From positions 210,434 through 274,433 of the forward strand of contig JAKBMB010000016.1 in assembly GCA_021831785.1 (NCBI GenBank): a DNA stretch of 64,000 bases, read 5' to 3'. The translations under genes and the position numbers were made by a program. The notes under the pieces are model-generated. The model had not been told where the DNA came from. It did not search any database and saw only the letters and a list, made by a program, of their open reading frames with translations. Positions 43,883-51,713 of the stretch are shown here, one piece after another. Within the stretch, counting starts at the first letter, position 1. Each line of letters starts with the position of its first letter. This stretch comes from Deltaproteobacteria bacterium. GTDB lineage: Bacteria; Desulfobacterota; Binatia; Binatales; Binataceae.

Positions 43883-44575
43883 TTATTGGCGCCCGGGCGC
43901 GACGTGTGCCGGCTCCTGCGCATCGGCCGCGCCGGCGCCGGGCCCGAGCAGCGGCGCGGGCGCGGGCTGCGCCTCCGGATGGGCGCGCCAGAGATGCTCG
44001 CGCAGCGCGGCTACCGAGATTTTCCCTGAAGCGTCGTAGTTCACCACCTGATGGCGCCTGGGGAAATCAAGTCCGAGCAGCGCGGCCTCGCGCTCTTCAA
44101 TCTTAAGCGCGCGGTCGATCGCCTTGAGCGGAGCGTGCTTAAACTGCCGCCAAACCAGCTCGCGCAGCGCCGCCAGCCGCCGGAGCATCTGCGCGCGTGA
44201 GCGCTGCGCGTCCGGCGTCGCGCTTTTGACCCGGCCGCGCGCGGTTCCCATACGATTCACAGGCTGGAAGCCTATACCACGATTGGGAGCCTTCTTCCGT
44301 GACCCAGGCATCTTGCCTGTAACTGTGCTCAAGGCCTTCTCCCGTGGCGTAGGCATCTTGCCTGTGTTCTTCCGTCTCCCGACACGATGGCGCCAATCTT
44401 TTTCCCCACCCTGCGAAACAAGGCCGCCTCTCATCTTCCTTCCCGCGCCCCGCGCGCCAGACCCGAATCTCATCCCCCTTGCTCCGCGCTGCGGGGAGAA
44501 AGTCTGCTCCGGGGAGCTGCCGGCAACCAATGGGTTAGGAATGGGGCGACTGTCGCTCCGGCCTGTTTTCTTCAT
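43883..44575 (-). CDS. Hypothetical protein of a phage-like module, with embedded repeats
   Basis: A 230-residue protein, third in a minus-strand run. The C-terminal half (QRSRAQMLRRLAALRELVW, AIDRALKIEEREAALLGLD) recalls small terminase or helix-turn-helix phage proteins, but this is weak. Residues about 70-120 are translated intergenic-type repeats: TGKMP occurs twice, with GIGFQPVNRMG between them and the C-terminal part. GAGGAG lies upstream of the ATG at 44575, seven bases after the previous stop. The repeat insertion may have interrupted an older gene in frame. Confidence 0.5.
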   Translation of the reverse strand: MKKTGRSDSRPIPNPLVAGSSPEQTFSPQRGARGMRFGSGARGAGRKMRGGLVSQGGEKDWRHRVGRRKNTGKMPTPREKALSTVTGKMPGSRKKAPNRGIGFQPVNRMGTARGRVKSATPDAQRSRAQMLRRLAALRELVWRQFKHAPLKAIDRALKIEEREAALLGLDFPRRHQVVNYDASGKISVAALREHLWRAHPEAQPAPAPLLGPGAGAADAQEPAHVAPGRQ

Positions 44576-44582
44576 CTGCTCC

Positions 44583-45038
44583 TCAGCTCCTTTTCGTTGC
44601 GCTTGGGGACCACGCCAAAGCTTGGGTCGCGGCGGCGCCGAGCAGCGCCGGCGCGCTGCGCACGGGTTGGAACAGCGAACCGAAGCGCCGCGCCGCGTAC
44701 TCGGCGTGCCACGGTTGCGGATAGTCCTCCAGGGTCTGGCCGCGCAACATTCCGCGCGCGAGCAGCGCCGCCTTGTTCGCCAGCACTTTGCAGCGCCGGC
44801 AAATAAGCTCCGCCGCCGGCCCGGCGCAGCGCGCGCATCCCATCGCCGCGCCGCACTTCCAGCACGGCGGATGAGCCGGGGCCGGGCAGTGATGCGGCAG
44901 ATGAGGCGTGGTGATCCGCGCAAACAACGCCAATCCGCCCTCGCAATGATAAACCGGCGTCCCGGGCCGCCATCCTTGCGCTCTTAGGTCAGCGCCGCAG
45001 TCAGCGCAAATCAGCGCGGACGGTCCGCGGCCGTCCAC
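44583..45038 (-). CDS. Cysteine-rich zinc-binding protein of the phage-like module
   Basis: A 151-residue protein with four CxxC pairs: CADC near residue 11, CEGG...C, CWKCGAAMGCARC in the middle and CRRC. These suggest two or three zinc ribbons. The rest is Ala/Arg-rich. GTG at 45038 (after AAAAGG) starts seven bases after the stop of the upstream gene. The function is unknown; zinc ribbons next to a replication-initiation-like protein could serve DNA or primase-related roles. Confidence 0.55.
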   Translation of the reverse strand: MDGRGPSALICADCGADLRAQGWRPGTPVYHCEGGLALFARITTPHLPHHCPAPAHPPCWKCGAAMGCARCAGPAAELICRRCKVLANKAALLARGMLRGQTLEDYPQPWHAEYAARRFGSLFQPVRSAPALLGAAATQALAWSPSATKRS

Positions 45039-45045
45039 GCGCCTT

Positions 45046-46143
45046 TTAACCGCCAATTCGCATCCTCCCCTGGCTCTGTTCCGCAGCGCGCTCGATCCAG
45101 CGCGCGACAAAGCGCCTGACGCCGCCCACCGTCGGCCCGCGGGTCGGATGCTCGCCGAGCCACAGCGCCATCTTGGCGAACTCGACCTCGAGGAATTCCC
45201 GGCTAAGCCCGCCCGCCGCCTCGCTCAAGCGGCACCAAAACGCGTAATCGGCGAGCAGCGGTTCCAAATGGGCGCCGACGAACGCCTTTTGCTCGCTGCG
45301 CAAAAAGCGCCGCAGCCAGGCGTCCTGCTCATCCCATTCACCCTCTTTGGCGGGCGCGGCGGGGCCGTCTCGGCTGCGCTCGCCACACGGATAGTTCTCC
45401 GCTGCGGCCGCGCACCCGCGGTTTGGTGGATTTTCCGTGCCGGTAGGGGAGGCGTGATAACTGATCCCCGGAGGATCTTGGTCATCATCGAATGATTGTG
45501 GATTGACCGACGACACACATGGATCGCCATGTCGCGGCCGGCCGTTAAATGTCACGGCAGGCTCAAAAGGCCGCTCGTCAACCGCGGTCGCTAAGCGGCA
45601 TAACGTAGGCTTAAAGGCGCGCGAAGAACTATGGTTGCCCGCGGCGCGAAACAGCGATCTTGGTCTGGACCGATCGGGACTCGCGCCGCTGCTGGGCGCC
45701 TCGGCGATGCGCGCGGCGGCAGTGCCGTCGCGCGCCGGCGCTATGCCGGCGTGAGCGGCGGGCGCGTTGAGGGGCTCGGCGGTCGCGTCGCCAGCCGGGT
45801 GATGCTCGTCGCGCGCCGGCGGCGGAATCTCGCTCGGTGCCTCATGGGGATGGGGCCGCTGATGGCGCCGCCAGGTAGGGATCGCGAGATAAGCTTCGCC
45901 GCCGCGCTGGTAGCGCACGATAAGCCCGGCGCGGGCGAGTTCGCCCAACCAGGCGTCGAGCCGGCACGGCTTTAGGCGATCGTAAGGGAAAAGTTTAATC
46001 GCGATATGCTCGGGGCGATCTTTAAGCCGTCCCTCGCGATCAGCCAAGTTCCAGAGCCCAATAAAGGTGAGCCGAGCGCTGGTGCACAGAGCGCCGACCT
46101 GGGGACTCTCCCAGAATTCCGGCCGGATGGTTCTGATTCGCAT
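45046..46143 (-). CDS. Phage-type replication/helix-turn-helix protein
   Basis: A 365-residue protein. Residues 1-110 match a widespread prophage domain that opens RIRTIRPEFWESPQVGAL, then ARLTFIGLWNLADREGRL, KLFPYD and a winged-helix-like segment ending PTWRRHQRPHPHE. Such proteins resemble DnaD/replisome-organiser proteins and precede DnaC-like loaders in phages. Residues 110-270 are a low-complexity linker, and 275-350 form a second helical domain. It is first in a three-gene minus-strand run. No integrase, terminase large subunit or structural gene is near, so this looks like a residual or satellite-like module. Confidence 0.7.
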   Translation of the reverse strand: MRIRTIRPEFWESPQVGALCTSARLTFIGLWNLADREGRLKDRPEHIAIKLFPYDRLKPCRLDAWLGELARAGLIVRYQRGGEAYLAIPTWRRHQRPHPHEAPSEIPPPARDEHHPAGDATAEPLNAPAAHAGIAPARDGTAAARIAEAPSSGASPDRSRPRSLFRAAGNHSSSRAFKPTLCRLATAVDERPFEPAVTFNGRPRHGDPCVSSVNPQSFDDDQDPPGISYHASPTGTENPPNRGCAAAAENYPCGERSRDGPAAPAKEGEWDEQDAWLRRFLRSEQKAFVGAHLEPLLADYAFWCRLSEAAGGLSREFLEVEFAKMALWLGEHPTRGPTVGGVRRFVARWIERAAEQSQGRMRIGG

Positions 46144-46250
46144 AGCCCGCCCCCGTGATGAACTGATCGCCGGATCAAGCCGGCGAGGTTAATCCCCTGC
46201 GATAATCCGGCGGGCATTGCGCGACAAGGCCCGCGACAGCGACCACCAGG

Positions 46251-46270
46251 ATTCGGACATAATTCGGACA
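46251..46270. promoter_or_regulatory. Direct repeat ATTCGGACA, operator-like
   Basis: ATTCGGACA occurs at 46251-46259 and again at 46262-46270, spaced 11 bases apart, about one helical turn. It lies about 110 bases upstream of the phage-like module start. It could be a repressor site; only two copies are seen. Confidence 0.3.
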
Positions 46271-46438
46271 GGGAGCTCCAAACACCGTTCTGCTATTTTG
46301 CATTTTCGGTGTCTTTTTGGTACTTATCCCATCCTTTTCCTCTTTTGCACCGCTTTTCTACCGGGATGTCTAATCACGGCAATCGCGGCGGCGCCGACGC
46401 GTGCGATAGACGGCAGGAAGTAACTTTAGGGAGCAGAA

Positions 46439-46675
46439 ATGGCCGCTTGGACAAGCTACTTGCGGGCAAGCACAGCAGTGAAAGCAATCGCCGCGGAAAC
46501 CAGCGGTTCGGAGGTACAAGCGAACCGCGGCCAGAGCGCCACGGACTTTTTGTTCCGTCAGGGCGCCTTGGACCCGCCACCTGAGCTACATAGCGTAGAG
46601 TTCCAGGCGGACGGAGTCACGCTGGTTTGCGGGCACTTGGCAGAGACCGAGGAAGCTTCAAGAAGCTGCCCGTGA
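46439..46675 (+). CDS. Possible small hypothetical protein
   Basis: A 78-residue frame starting at an ATG preceded by AGGGAGC. The sequence (MAAWTSYLRASTAVKAIAAE and so on) is mildly amphipathic and matches no family I know. Its last 59 bases overlap the convergent mscS-like gene. It could be genuine, or chance opposite a truncated gene end. Confidence 0.35.
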   Translation: MAAWTSYLRASTAVKAIAAETSGSEVQANRGQSATDFLFRQGALDPPPELHSVEFQADGVTLVCGHLAETEEASRSCP

Positions 46676-48296
46676 ATACCACCGAGTTCGGAAAGATGAC
46701 GGTCCTGCCGCTGGGGGTCCAGTTGTCCGGTCCGCCTGTTAACTCGCGCAATGTGATCCTGAGTAGACCTAACTCGAGTATCTCTCCATAGACATAACCA
46801 AACGGACCTTGAAGACCCACGCGGTCGCCAACCCTGATCCCGTTCCTCCCGATGATCGAAAAGTAGCCGACCACGGAAAGAATGACATTTTGCAGGGCGA
46901 ACGCTATCCCCGCCGCGGCAAAGCCCATTACCGTGGCCAATGCGGCTAGGTCGGTAGCAAACTTGAACATTAACACCAGCATGCTGACCAGGACCACGGC
47001 CATCGTGCGGAAGACCATGAGCTGGTGAAAGCGCCGCGGATCAAGCACGTACTTCAAAGCCAGTCGGCGCCACACGACCGAACCGCCGAAGATGAAGCCG
47101 AAGACGATCGATAGCAGGAGTGCCTGCTGCAAAAGGTCTTGCATGGCATGGTAGGATTCGCGCTTGAGCCTTGCCTGGTATTCGCCCAAGGTGGCCTGAT
47201 AACTTCTGAGCAAAGAGCGTCCGGCCTCAACCGGCGCCAGCACGTCGCCCATCGAACGCAGTTGAACAAGCAGCGAATCGAACCGTTGGCTGCGCTGCTC
47301 CATAGTGAAGGGATCGTTGTCGGAGACGTCCTGAGCTGCCAACTGATGCATCCGCTGAACCAGGCTTCTCGCCTTGAGTCTCATTGCTTTCGGCAACTCA
47401 TCAAACTCTTGCGAGAGCCGCGCGGTCGCCTGCGCTAGACTGTTGACGCGCTGCTGCTCCTTCTGAAACGCGAACAGAAGACTGGCTCTACCCCATATTC
47501 CGGTGCCCGTAGGAGGATACTGAACAGCAACTACTGCCTTAGCGATATCGCCTACACGCAAGGGCTTTTGCCGCAGGCTCAGCTCGGGAACCGAGGCCGC
47601 CATCTCGTCGATTTTCTCCGTCAGCCCGAGGCCGCTTCCGGAGATCGGCGTATCACCGTGCTCAAATTTTTCGATCTCGGCGAAAAACTCCAATCCGACT
47701 CGGTCCAGCCGAAGCTGTTTTTGTAGGGCGGCGAGCTTGGCTAGCAGCGGAGCCTTTTGAGCCTCAGGAGCGGCCGCGGTGTCGAGCTTCAAACGCTCGA
47801 TTTTGACCGTAAGCTCTTGAACTTCGTTCTCCAGCTCAGTTCGCCGTTGCGCGAAGTGCTGCTGGGTCGTCGGCGGCTTTTTCAGCGAGGCCTTATTGCC
47901 CAACGTTGGCGTGCTTCGCTCATCGCCCTTAAGCTCCTGCGCGATCGCGGCCTTGCGCAGCAGCTTGGCGTACTCGCGGGCGTAGTCGAACGCGGTTTTC
48001 ACGATCGCCAAAGTCATCTCAGGGGCACTCGATAGGAGTAGCGTTAGGGCCGGGTCGAGAGGCGCCTCCGGCGGCAGTTTCGACATCCGGTACCAATCAA
48101 GCACTCGGTCGAGAAAGCTGATGAGGGCGTCCTGCGTGGAGGAAGGCGCCTTAGGCGTAGGACGGGCCGACGGCTGCGGGGTCGCGCTTTGCCCCAGAGC
48201 GAGGTCAAGGTGTATCTGGGCAAAGAAAAGAAGTACAGCGAAGGCGACCGAGAGCTTTTGCACAAGCCGGTTACAGCCCCGGTTTTCAAACAACAT
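46617..48296 (-). CDS. MscS-family mechanosensitive channel, apparently short at the C-terminus
   Basis: A 559-residue protein with a signal peptide (about 12-35), a long periplasmic region with coiled coil (about 150-205) and then membrane helices in 395-475. The MscS pore helix region is FAAAGIAFALQNVILSVVGYF, followed by the beta domain (RVGDRVGLQGPFGYVYGEILELGLL and RTVIFPNSVVF). The protein stops about 20 residues after PNSVVF, where family members normally continue for 80-100 residues, so the carboxy-terminal cage is missing. It may be truncated or a compact variant. Confidence 0.82.
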   Translation of the reverse strand: MLFENRGCNRLVQKLSVAFAVLLFFAQIHLDLALGQSATPQPSARPTPKAPSSTQDALISFLDRVLDWYRMSKLPPEAPLDPALTLLLSSAPEMTLAIVKTAFDYAREYAKLLRKAAIAQELKGDERSTPTLGNKASLKKPPTTQQHFAQRRTELENEVQELTVKIERLKLDTAAAPEAQKAPLLAKLAALQKQLRLDRVGLEFFAEIEKFEHGDTPISGSGLGLTEKIDEMAASVPELSLRQKPLRVGDIAKAVVAVQYPPTGTGIWGRASLLFAFQKEQQRVNSLAQATARLSQEFDELPKAMRLKARSLVQRMHQLAAQDVSDNDPFTMEQRSQRFDSLLVQLRSMGDVLAPVEAGRSLLRSYQATLGEYQARLKRESYHAMQDLLQQALLLSIVFGFIFGGSVVWRRLALKYVLDPRRFHQLMVFRTMAVVLVSMLVLMFKFATDLAALATVMGFAAAGIAFALQNVILSVVGYFSIIGRNGIRVGDRVGLQGPFGYVYGEILELGLLRITLRELTGGPDNWTPSGRTVIFPNSVVFTGSFLKLPRSLPSARKPA

Positions 48297-48802
48297 AGTT
48301 ATAATTTTCTCAGGAGCCTCCGAGCTCCGTCATGCGGGTCTCGCAGCCGCGACTCCCCGTACACCGGCCGACCTGCGCAAGCGGCACAAACTCAGAAATG
48401 TCTTGTGATGTGCGCCCGCTGCGATGGATGACCGGCAAAGCCATGTGCACGATGCAACGACACTCACCGCAAGGCAACAACGGCTCGCTGCCGCAGCGTG
48501 TCGAGCCTCGTGATTTAAATCGGCGTTACTTGGAGCGTGGTGTTCCGGACTTTCGCATTCTAACGGTCAGGCGCAGTAGAAGCACGACCTTTTCGCCAAA
48601 GCGAATGTGGTATTATTGGACCAATCCGGCTGTACTGGCAAGTGCGGAACGACCGATTTGTGAGATGCCGATTGCCGGCGCCTGCCTCCGACGCGGTTAG
48701 CGGCTCAGATATGACGAACCCGCGATAGGTTCAACGTCGCGCCGACCAAGAGGTTCATCGGCGTCCGCACATAGACGTGGCGAGATGAAAAGGTGCCAGC
48801 GT
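48297..48802. other. Intergenic region between divergent mscS-like and HAD genes
   Basis: About 500 bases. A 122-codon plus-strand frame (48332-48700) has no ribosome binding site, odd composition and no family likeness, so I do not accept it. The base composition is less GC-rich than average. Confidence 0.35.
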
Positions 48803-49444
48803 ATGCTCGAGCTTGTGATCTTTGACGCCGACGGCGTGTTGTTCGAGTCTGAGGAATCGAACATCGCGTTCTATAATGCGATTTTCAGGGCGGTTAACGA
48901 GCCTCCGCTGACTTCGGAAGAGGCAGGTAGGTGCATCTTTCTTTCCGCGAGCCAGGTCTTTGAATTGCGCGCACGGGGCGCTCCGGACCGGCTCAGACTA
49001 ATGCGTGAGGTCAGCAGCCGGCTTGATTTCGAGCCGTTCTTCAAACTCTTGAAGCCTTGCCTCAAGCTGCGCCCGTTCCTGCTCGACTTACGCGATCGCT
49101 ATAAGCTTGGCCTCGCCACAAATCGTTCGGTGACCGTATCGGGGATGCTGGAGCATCTCGGCATAAGCGACGTTTTTCACGCCGTCACTAGCTGTGCGGA
49201 TAACGTGAGACCCAAACCGGCGCCGGACATGTTACACCTGTGTCTGGAACGCGCGGGCGTCGAGGCCAGCAAGGCCGTTTACATCGGCGACAGCGAGACC
49301 GACGAGATTGCCGCCCAGGCCGCGAGGATCCATTTCTTGGGAGTGGGCGTACGAATAGCTTCTCAAAATCGCGTATCAGGCCTCGCCGATGTTCCCTCAG
49401 AACTCGATAGGCTACCCGTACGCTTAGCCTCGCAGCAAACTTGA
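48803..49444 (+). CDS. HAD-superfamily phosphatase (phosphoglycolate-phosphatase-like)
   Basis: A 213-residue phosphatase with complete HAD motifs: FDADGVLFES at the N-terminus (both aspartates present), the Thr/Ser motif at GLATNRS, the Lys in RPKPAPDML and the acidic loop YIGDSETDEIAA. The C1-type helical cap lies between motifs I and II. The ATG at 48803 is used since it places motif I next to the start; 48785 would add six residues. AAAGGTG is upstream. The substrate is unknown, although 2-phosphoglycolate or a sugar phosphate is typical. Confidence 0.87.
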   Translation: MLELVIFDADGVLFESEESNIAFYNAIFRAVNEPPLTSEEAGRCIFLSASQVFELRARGAPDRLRLMREVSSRLDFEPFFKLLKPCLKLRPFLLDLRDRYKLGLATNRSVTVSGMLEHLGISDVFHAVTSCADNVRPKPAPDMLHLCLERAGVEASKAVYIGDSETDEIAAQAARIHFLGVGVRIASQNRVSGLADVPSELDRLPVRLASQQT

Positions 49445-49796
49445 ACCAGCGCGTCTGCGAAGGAGCCCCCTGACATCTCACGTCCAGGTCGAGTGGATAC
49501 GCAACTGGTTGTTCAAGGCAAGGTCTCGGGGAAGCCGCGCAGCGAATCTAAGACCCGGGAGATCGAGGGAACCCGGGAGACCACGCTGGGACCGGGTGCA
49601 AGCGAGCATCGAAAATCAGCCGTCGACTGCGGCGGGGCAAGCAACGAAGCCTCGAAATTCTCGCCCGGCACAGCCTCATAAGAGAATCGGCAGGCCGTCG
49701 GCCGCCGAGCCTAGGCCTTCAGACCGGCCTCCTGTGCGATAAGGCGAAAAGCGGGTTTGCACCCAGAGCGGCGGTCTCCGCCCGGCACAGCCATCG
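49445..49796. other. Intergenic region between convergent genes
   Basis: About 350 bases between the HAD and LLM stops. No gene, RNA or repeat is supported. Confidence 0.35.
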
Positions 49797-50723
49797 TTAG
49801 GCAAAGGCGGGCATCACCTCGTTTGCGAACAGCTCAAGACTCGGCGGCTGGCCAAAGTCACTAAAGAGAATCGCAAATAGAGTTACTCCCCTGGCGCAGC
49901 GTTCGCGAATCAGCTCCACCAGTTGCGACGGGGTGCCTTTCATCGCAGTAAGGGAGAACGGCCTGAGTTTCTGCACTGTTTGCCAGGAGCGCTCAACCTC
50001 GGTTTCCGTCTTGGCCGCGCATACGAGCACCTGCTCGGAGACCTCCAGCGAATTGAAATCGCGCCCGACGGCCTTGCAATGGGCCCGCAACGCTTCGAGC
50101 TTTTGTTCGAAGCTCCGATAACCGGCGGGACAGTTCCAACGGTCAGCGTAGCGCGCAACCAGGCGCAGCATCACCTTCTCACCGCTGCCGCCTACGGTAA
50201 TCGGGGGATGTGGCTTTTGGACCGGCTTGGGGCTGTTAGCCGCGTCGCTTACAGAGTAGAACCTACCTTTAAAGTTGGCACGCGGCTCGGTGAACATGGC
50301 CTTGAGTATCTGAAGGCTCTCTTCAAGCTGCTTGAGTCGGGTGCCTATGCCGGGAAATTCATAGCCGTAGCCGGCATATTCTTCGGCCAGCCAGCCGGCG
50401 CCGATACCGACCTCAAGCCGACCGTTGCTGACGTGATCCAGCGTCGTTAGCATCTTGGCCAGCAGCGCCGGATTGCGAAAAGAGTTGCACAGCACCAGGC
50501 TGCCTAGTCTTAGCCGCGCGGTTCGTCCGGCCAGGCCGCACAGCGTCGTTAGACATTCCAGATGGTCCACGTCGCGCGAACGGGGACTCCACATGTGGTC
50601 AACGAGCCAAAGCGAGTGATAGCCGAGGCGTTCGATCAGCAAAGCTCGCTCGACAAGCTGCTCGAACGACAGCCCCGCTTGAGGCAAAAACACGCCGAAA
50701 TTCACCTTGCGCCGGTCACTCAT
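49797..50723 (-). CDS. LLM-class flavin/F420-dependent oxidoreductase
   Basis: A 308-residue TIM-barrel protein of the bacterial luciferase-like monooxygenase family. Visible features are NFGVFLPQAG at the N-terminus, ERLGYHSLWLVDHMW, RLRLGSLVLCNSFRNPALLAKM, GRLEVGIGAGWLAEEY and PPITVGGSGEKVMLRLVARYAD. This pattern is that of F420-dependent members, but FMN cannot be excluded. The ATG at 50723, after GAGAGAG, gives the normal N-terminus. No F420-synthesis genes are in the window. The substrate is unknown. Confidence 0.87.
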   Translation of the reverse strand: MSDRRKVNFGVFLPQAGLSFEQLVERALLIERLGYHSLWLVDHMWSPRSRDVDHLECLTTLCGLAGRTARLRLGSLVLCNSFRNPALLAKMLTTLDHVSNGRLEVGIGAGWLAEEYAGYGYEFPGIGTRLKQLEESLQILKAMFTEPRANFKGRFYSVSDAANSPKPVQKPHPPITVGGSGEKVMLRLVARYADRWNCPAGYRSFEQKLEALRAHCKAVGRDFNSLEVSEQVLVCAAKTETEVERSWQTVQKLRPFSLTAMKGTPSQLVELIRERCARGVTLFAILFSDFGQPPSLELFANEVMPAFA

Positions 50724-51713
50724 TTGAGCTCTCTCTTTTTGTAGTCGCGCTGTGTGTCCGCGAGCCGTCGGGCTCTGCTTGCGCATGCCGCGTGTCCAAG
50801 CGGTATAGACCTCATCTCAGGAGCATGGGCCAACCGCTGTCCGCCTTACCTTTGAGAAGCTTAACAAAGAAGACACCGCCGTTAACTGCTTACGGCCAAA
50901 ATGTGGCGGAGGCTACCCGCCCGATCGATTGCGCGAACGGCGGGCCACCGAATTTTCCGCAAAACACGACATCCACCGCGCACCGGTCAAGGGGCCGATG
51001 CTCGGCAAGTCTCCGGGTCGAGCCCAGCGACAGCCCGAGTCAAACAACCGGAACCAAGCGGCCCGCGCCTCGAGGCGCTTTCTCCCGACGATAGACGACC
51101 CAACCGGGGGCCCGCAAGCCGCTCGCGTCAGGCCTGGGGGCGCGCAAGCGCGGCGTCTCTGCTCAGCCGCGCGTCAGAGCATAAACAGGGCCAACGCCCG
51201 GTTCCGGGGTAAAGTCGATGGCCACCGTGGCAGCGCCCGGGGTCGAATTGATCGCGCGAGCCTCGGCACAGTAAAATTCTGACCAGTTAAATACTATGCG
51301 CGTGGCGCCGAAGCGTCAGCGTAACCGGCTTGTTCGATTTCTGAGGGTCTGGGTCGAGGTGCGCCACAGACTAATCATGACCAAAGTTCGACATTCCTTG
51401 CTGGGATTTCGGGCTGGGCTTACCCGCCGCGCTCTTGTTAACACCGCCGCATGTCGTAGGCTGACTGTGGGCGATGGTCAACGCATTGGTTAGCGTCGAG
51501 GTAGCTCAATCGCGCTAGCCTTGCCGCATCGTTCTCGGAAAATCCCCTGCGGATGTGATCAGTTTAAGGCAGGCCTGCTGCCGGACAGCCGAAGGGTCGC
51601 CGTCGATTGAGGGCCTTAACCGGGATGGCCGGCCGCGGCTGGGCGCAAGAGCGCGCTGAGCGTTCCTGCGTGTAACCCCCCAAAAACGGGTAGCGGAGTA
51701 ACGGGTCGAAGAG
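50724..51713. other. Long intergenic region before glgE
   Basis: Nearly 1 kb without a gene I can support. Several overlapping plus-strand frames exist (50792-51494) but are arginine-rich shadows with poor starts. AAATTCTGACCAGTTAAATAC around 51276 is an AT-rich patch of unknown meaning. No tRNA, riboswitch or strong hairpin was found. It may hold decayed genes and the glgE promoter. Confidence 0.35.

Noticed and set aside
48332..48700. Plus-strand frame of 122 codons
   Set aside because: No ribosome binding site, odd composition and no resemblance to a known family; it begins close to the divergent mscS-like start.
50792..51494. Several plus-strand frames of 65-117 codons before glgE
   Set aside because: They overlap one another, are arginine/proline-rich and lack start signals. 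At most they are decayed coding DNA.
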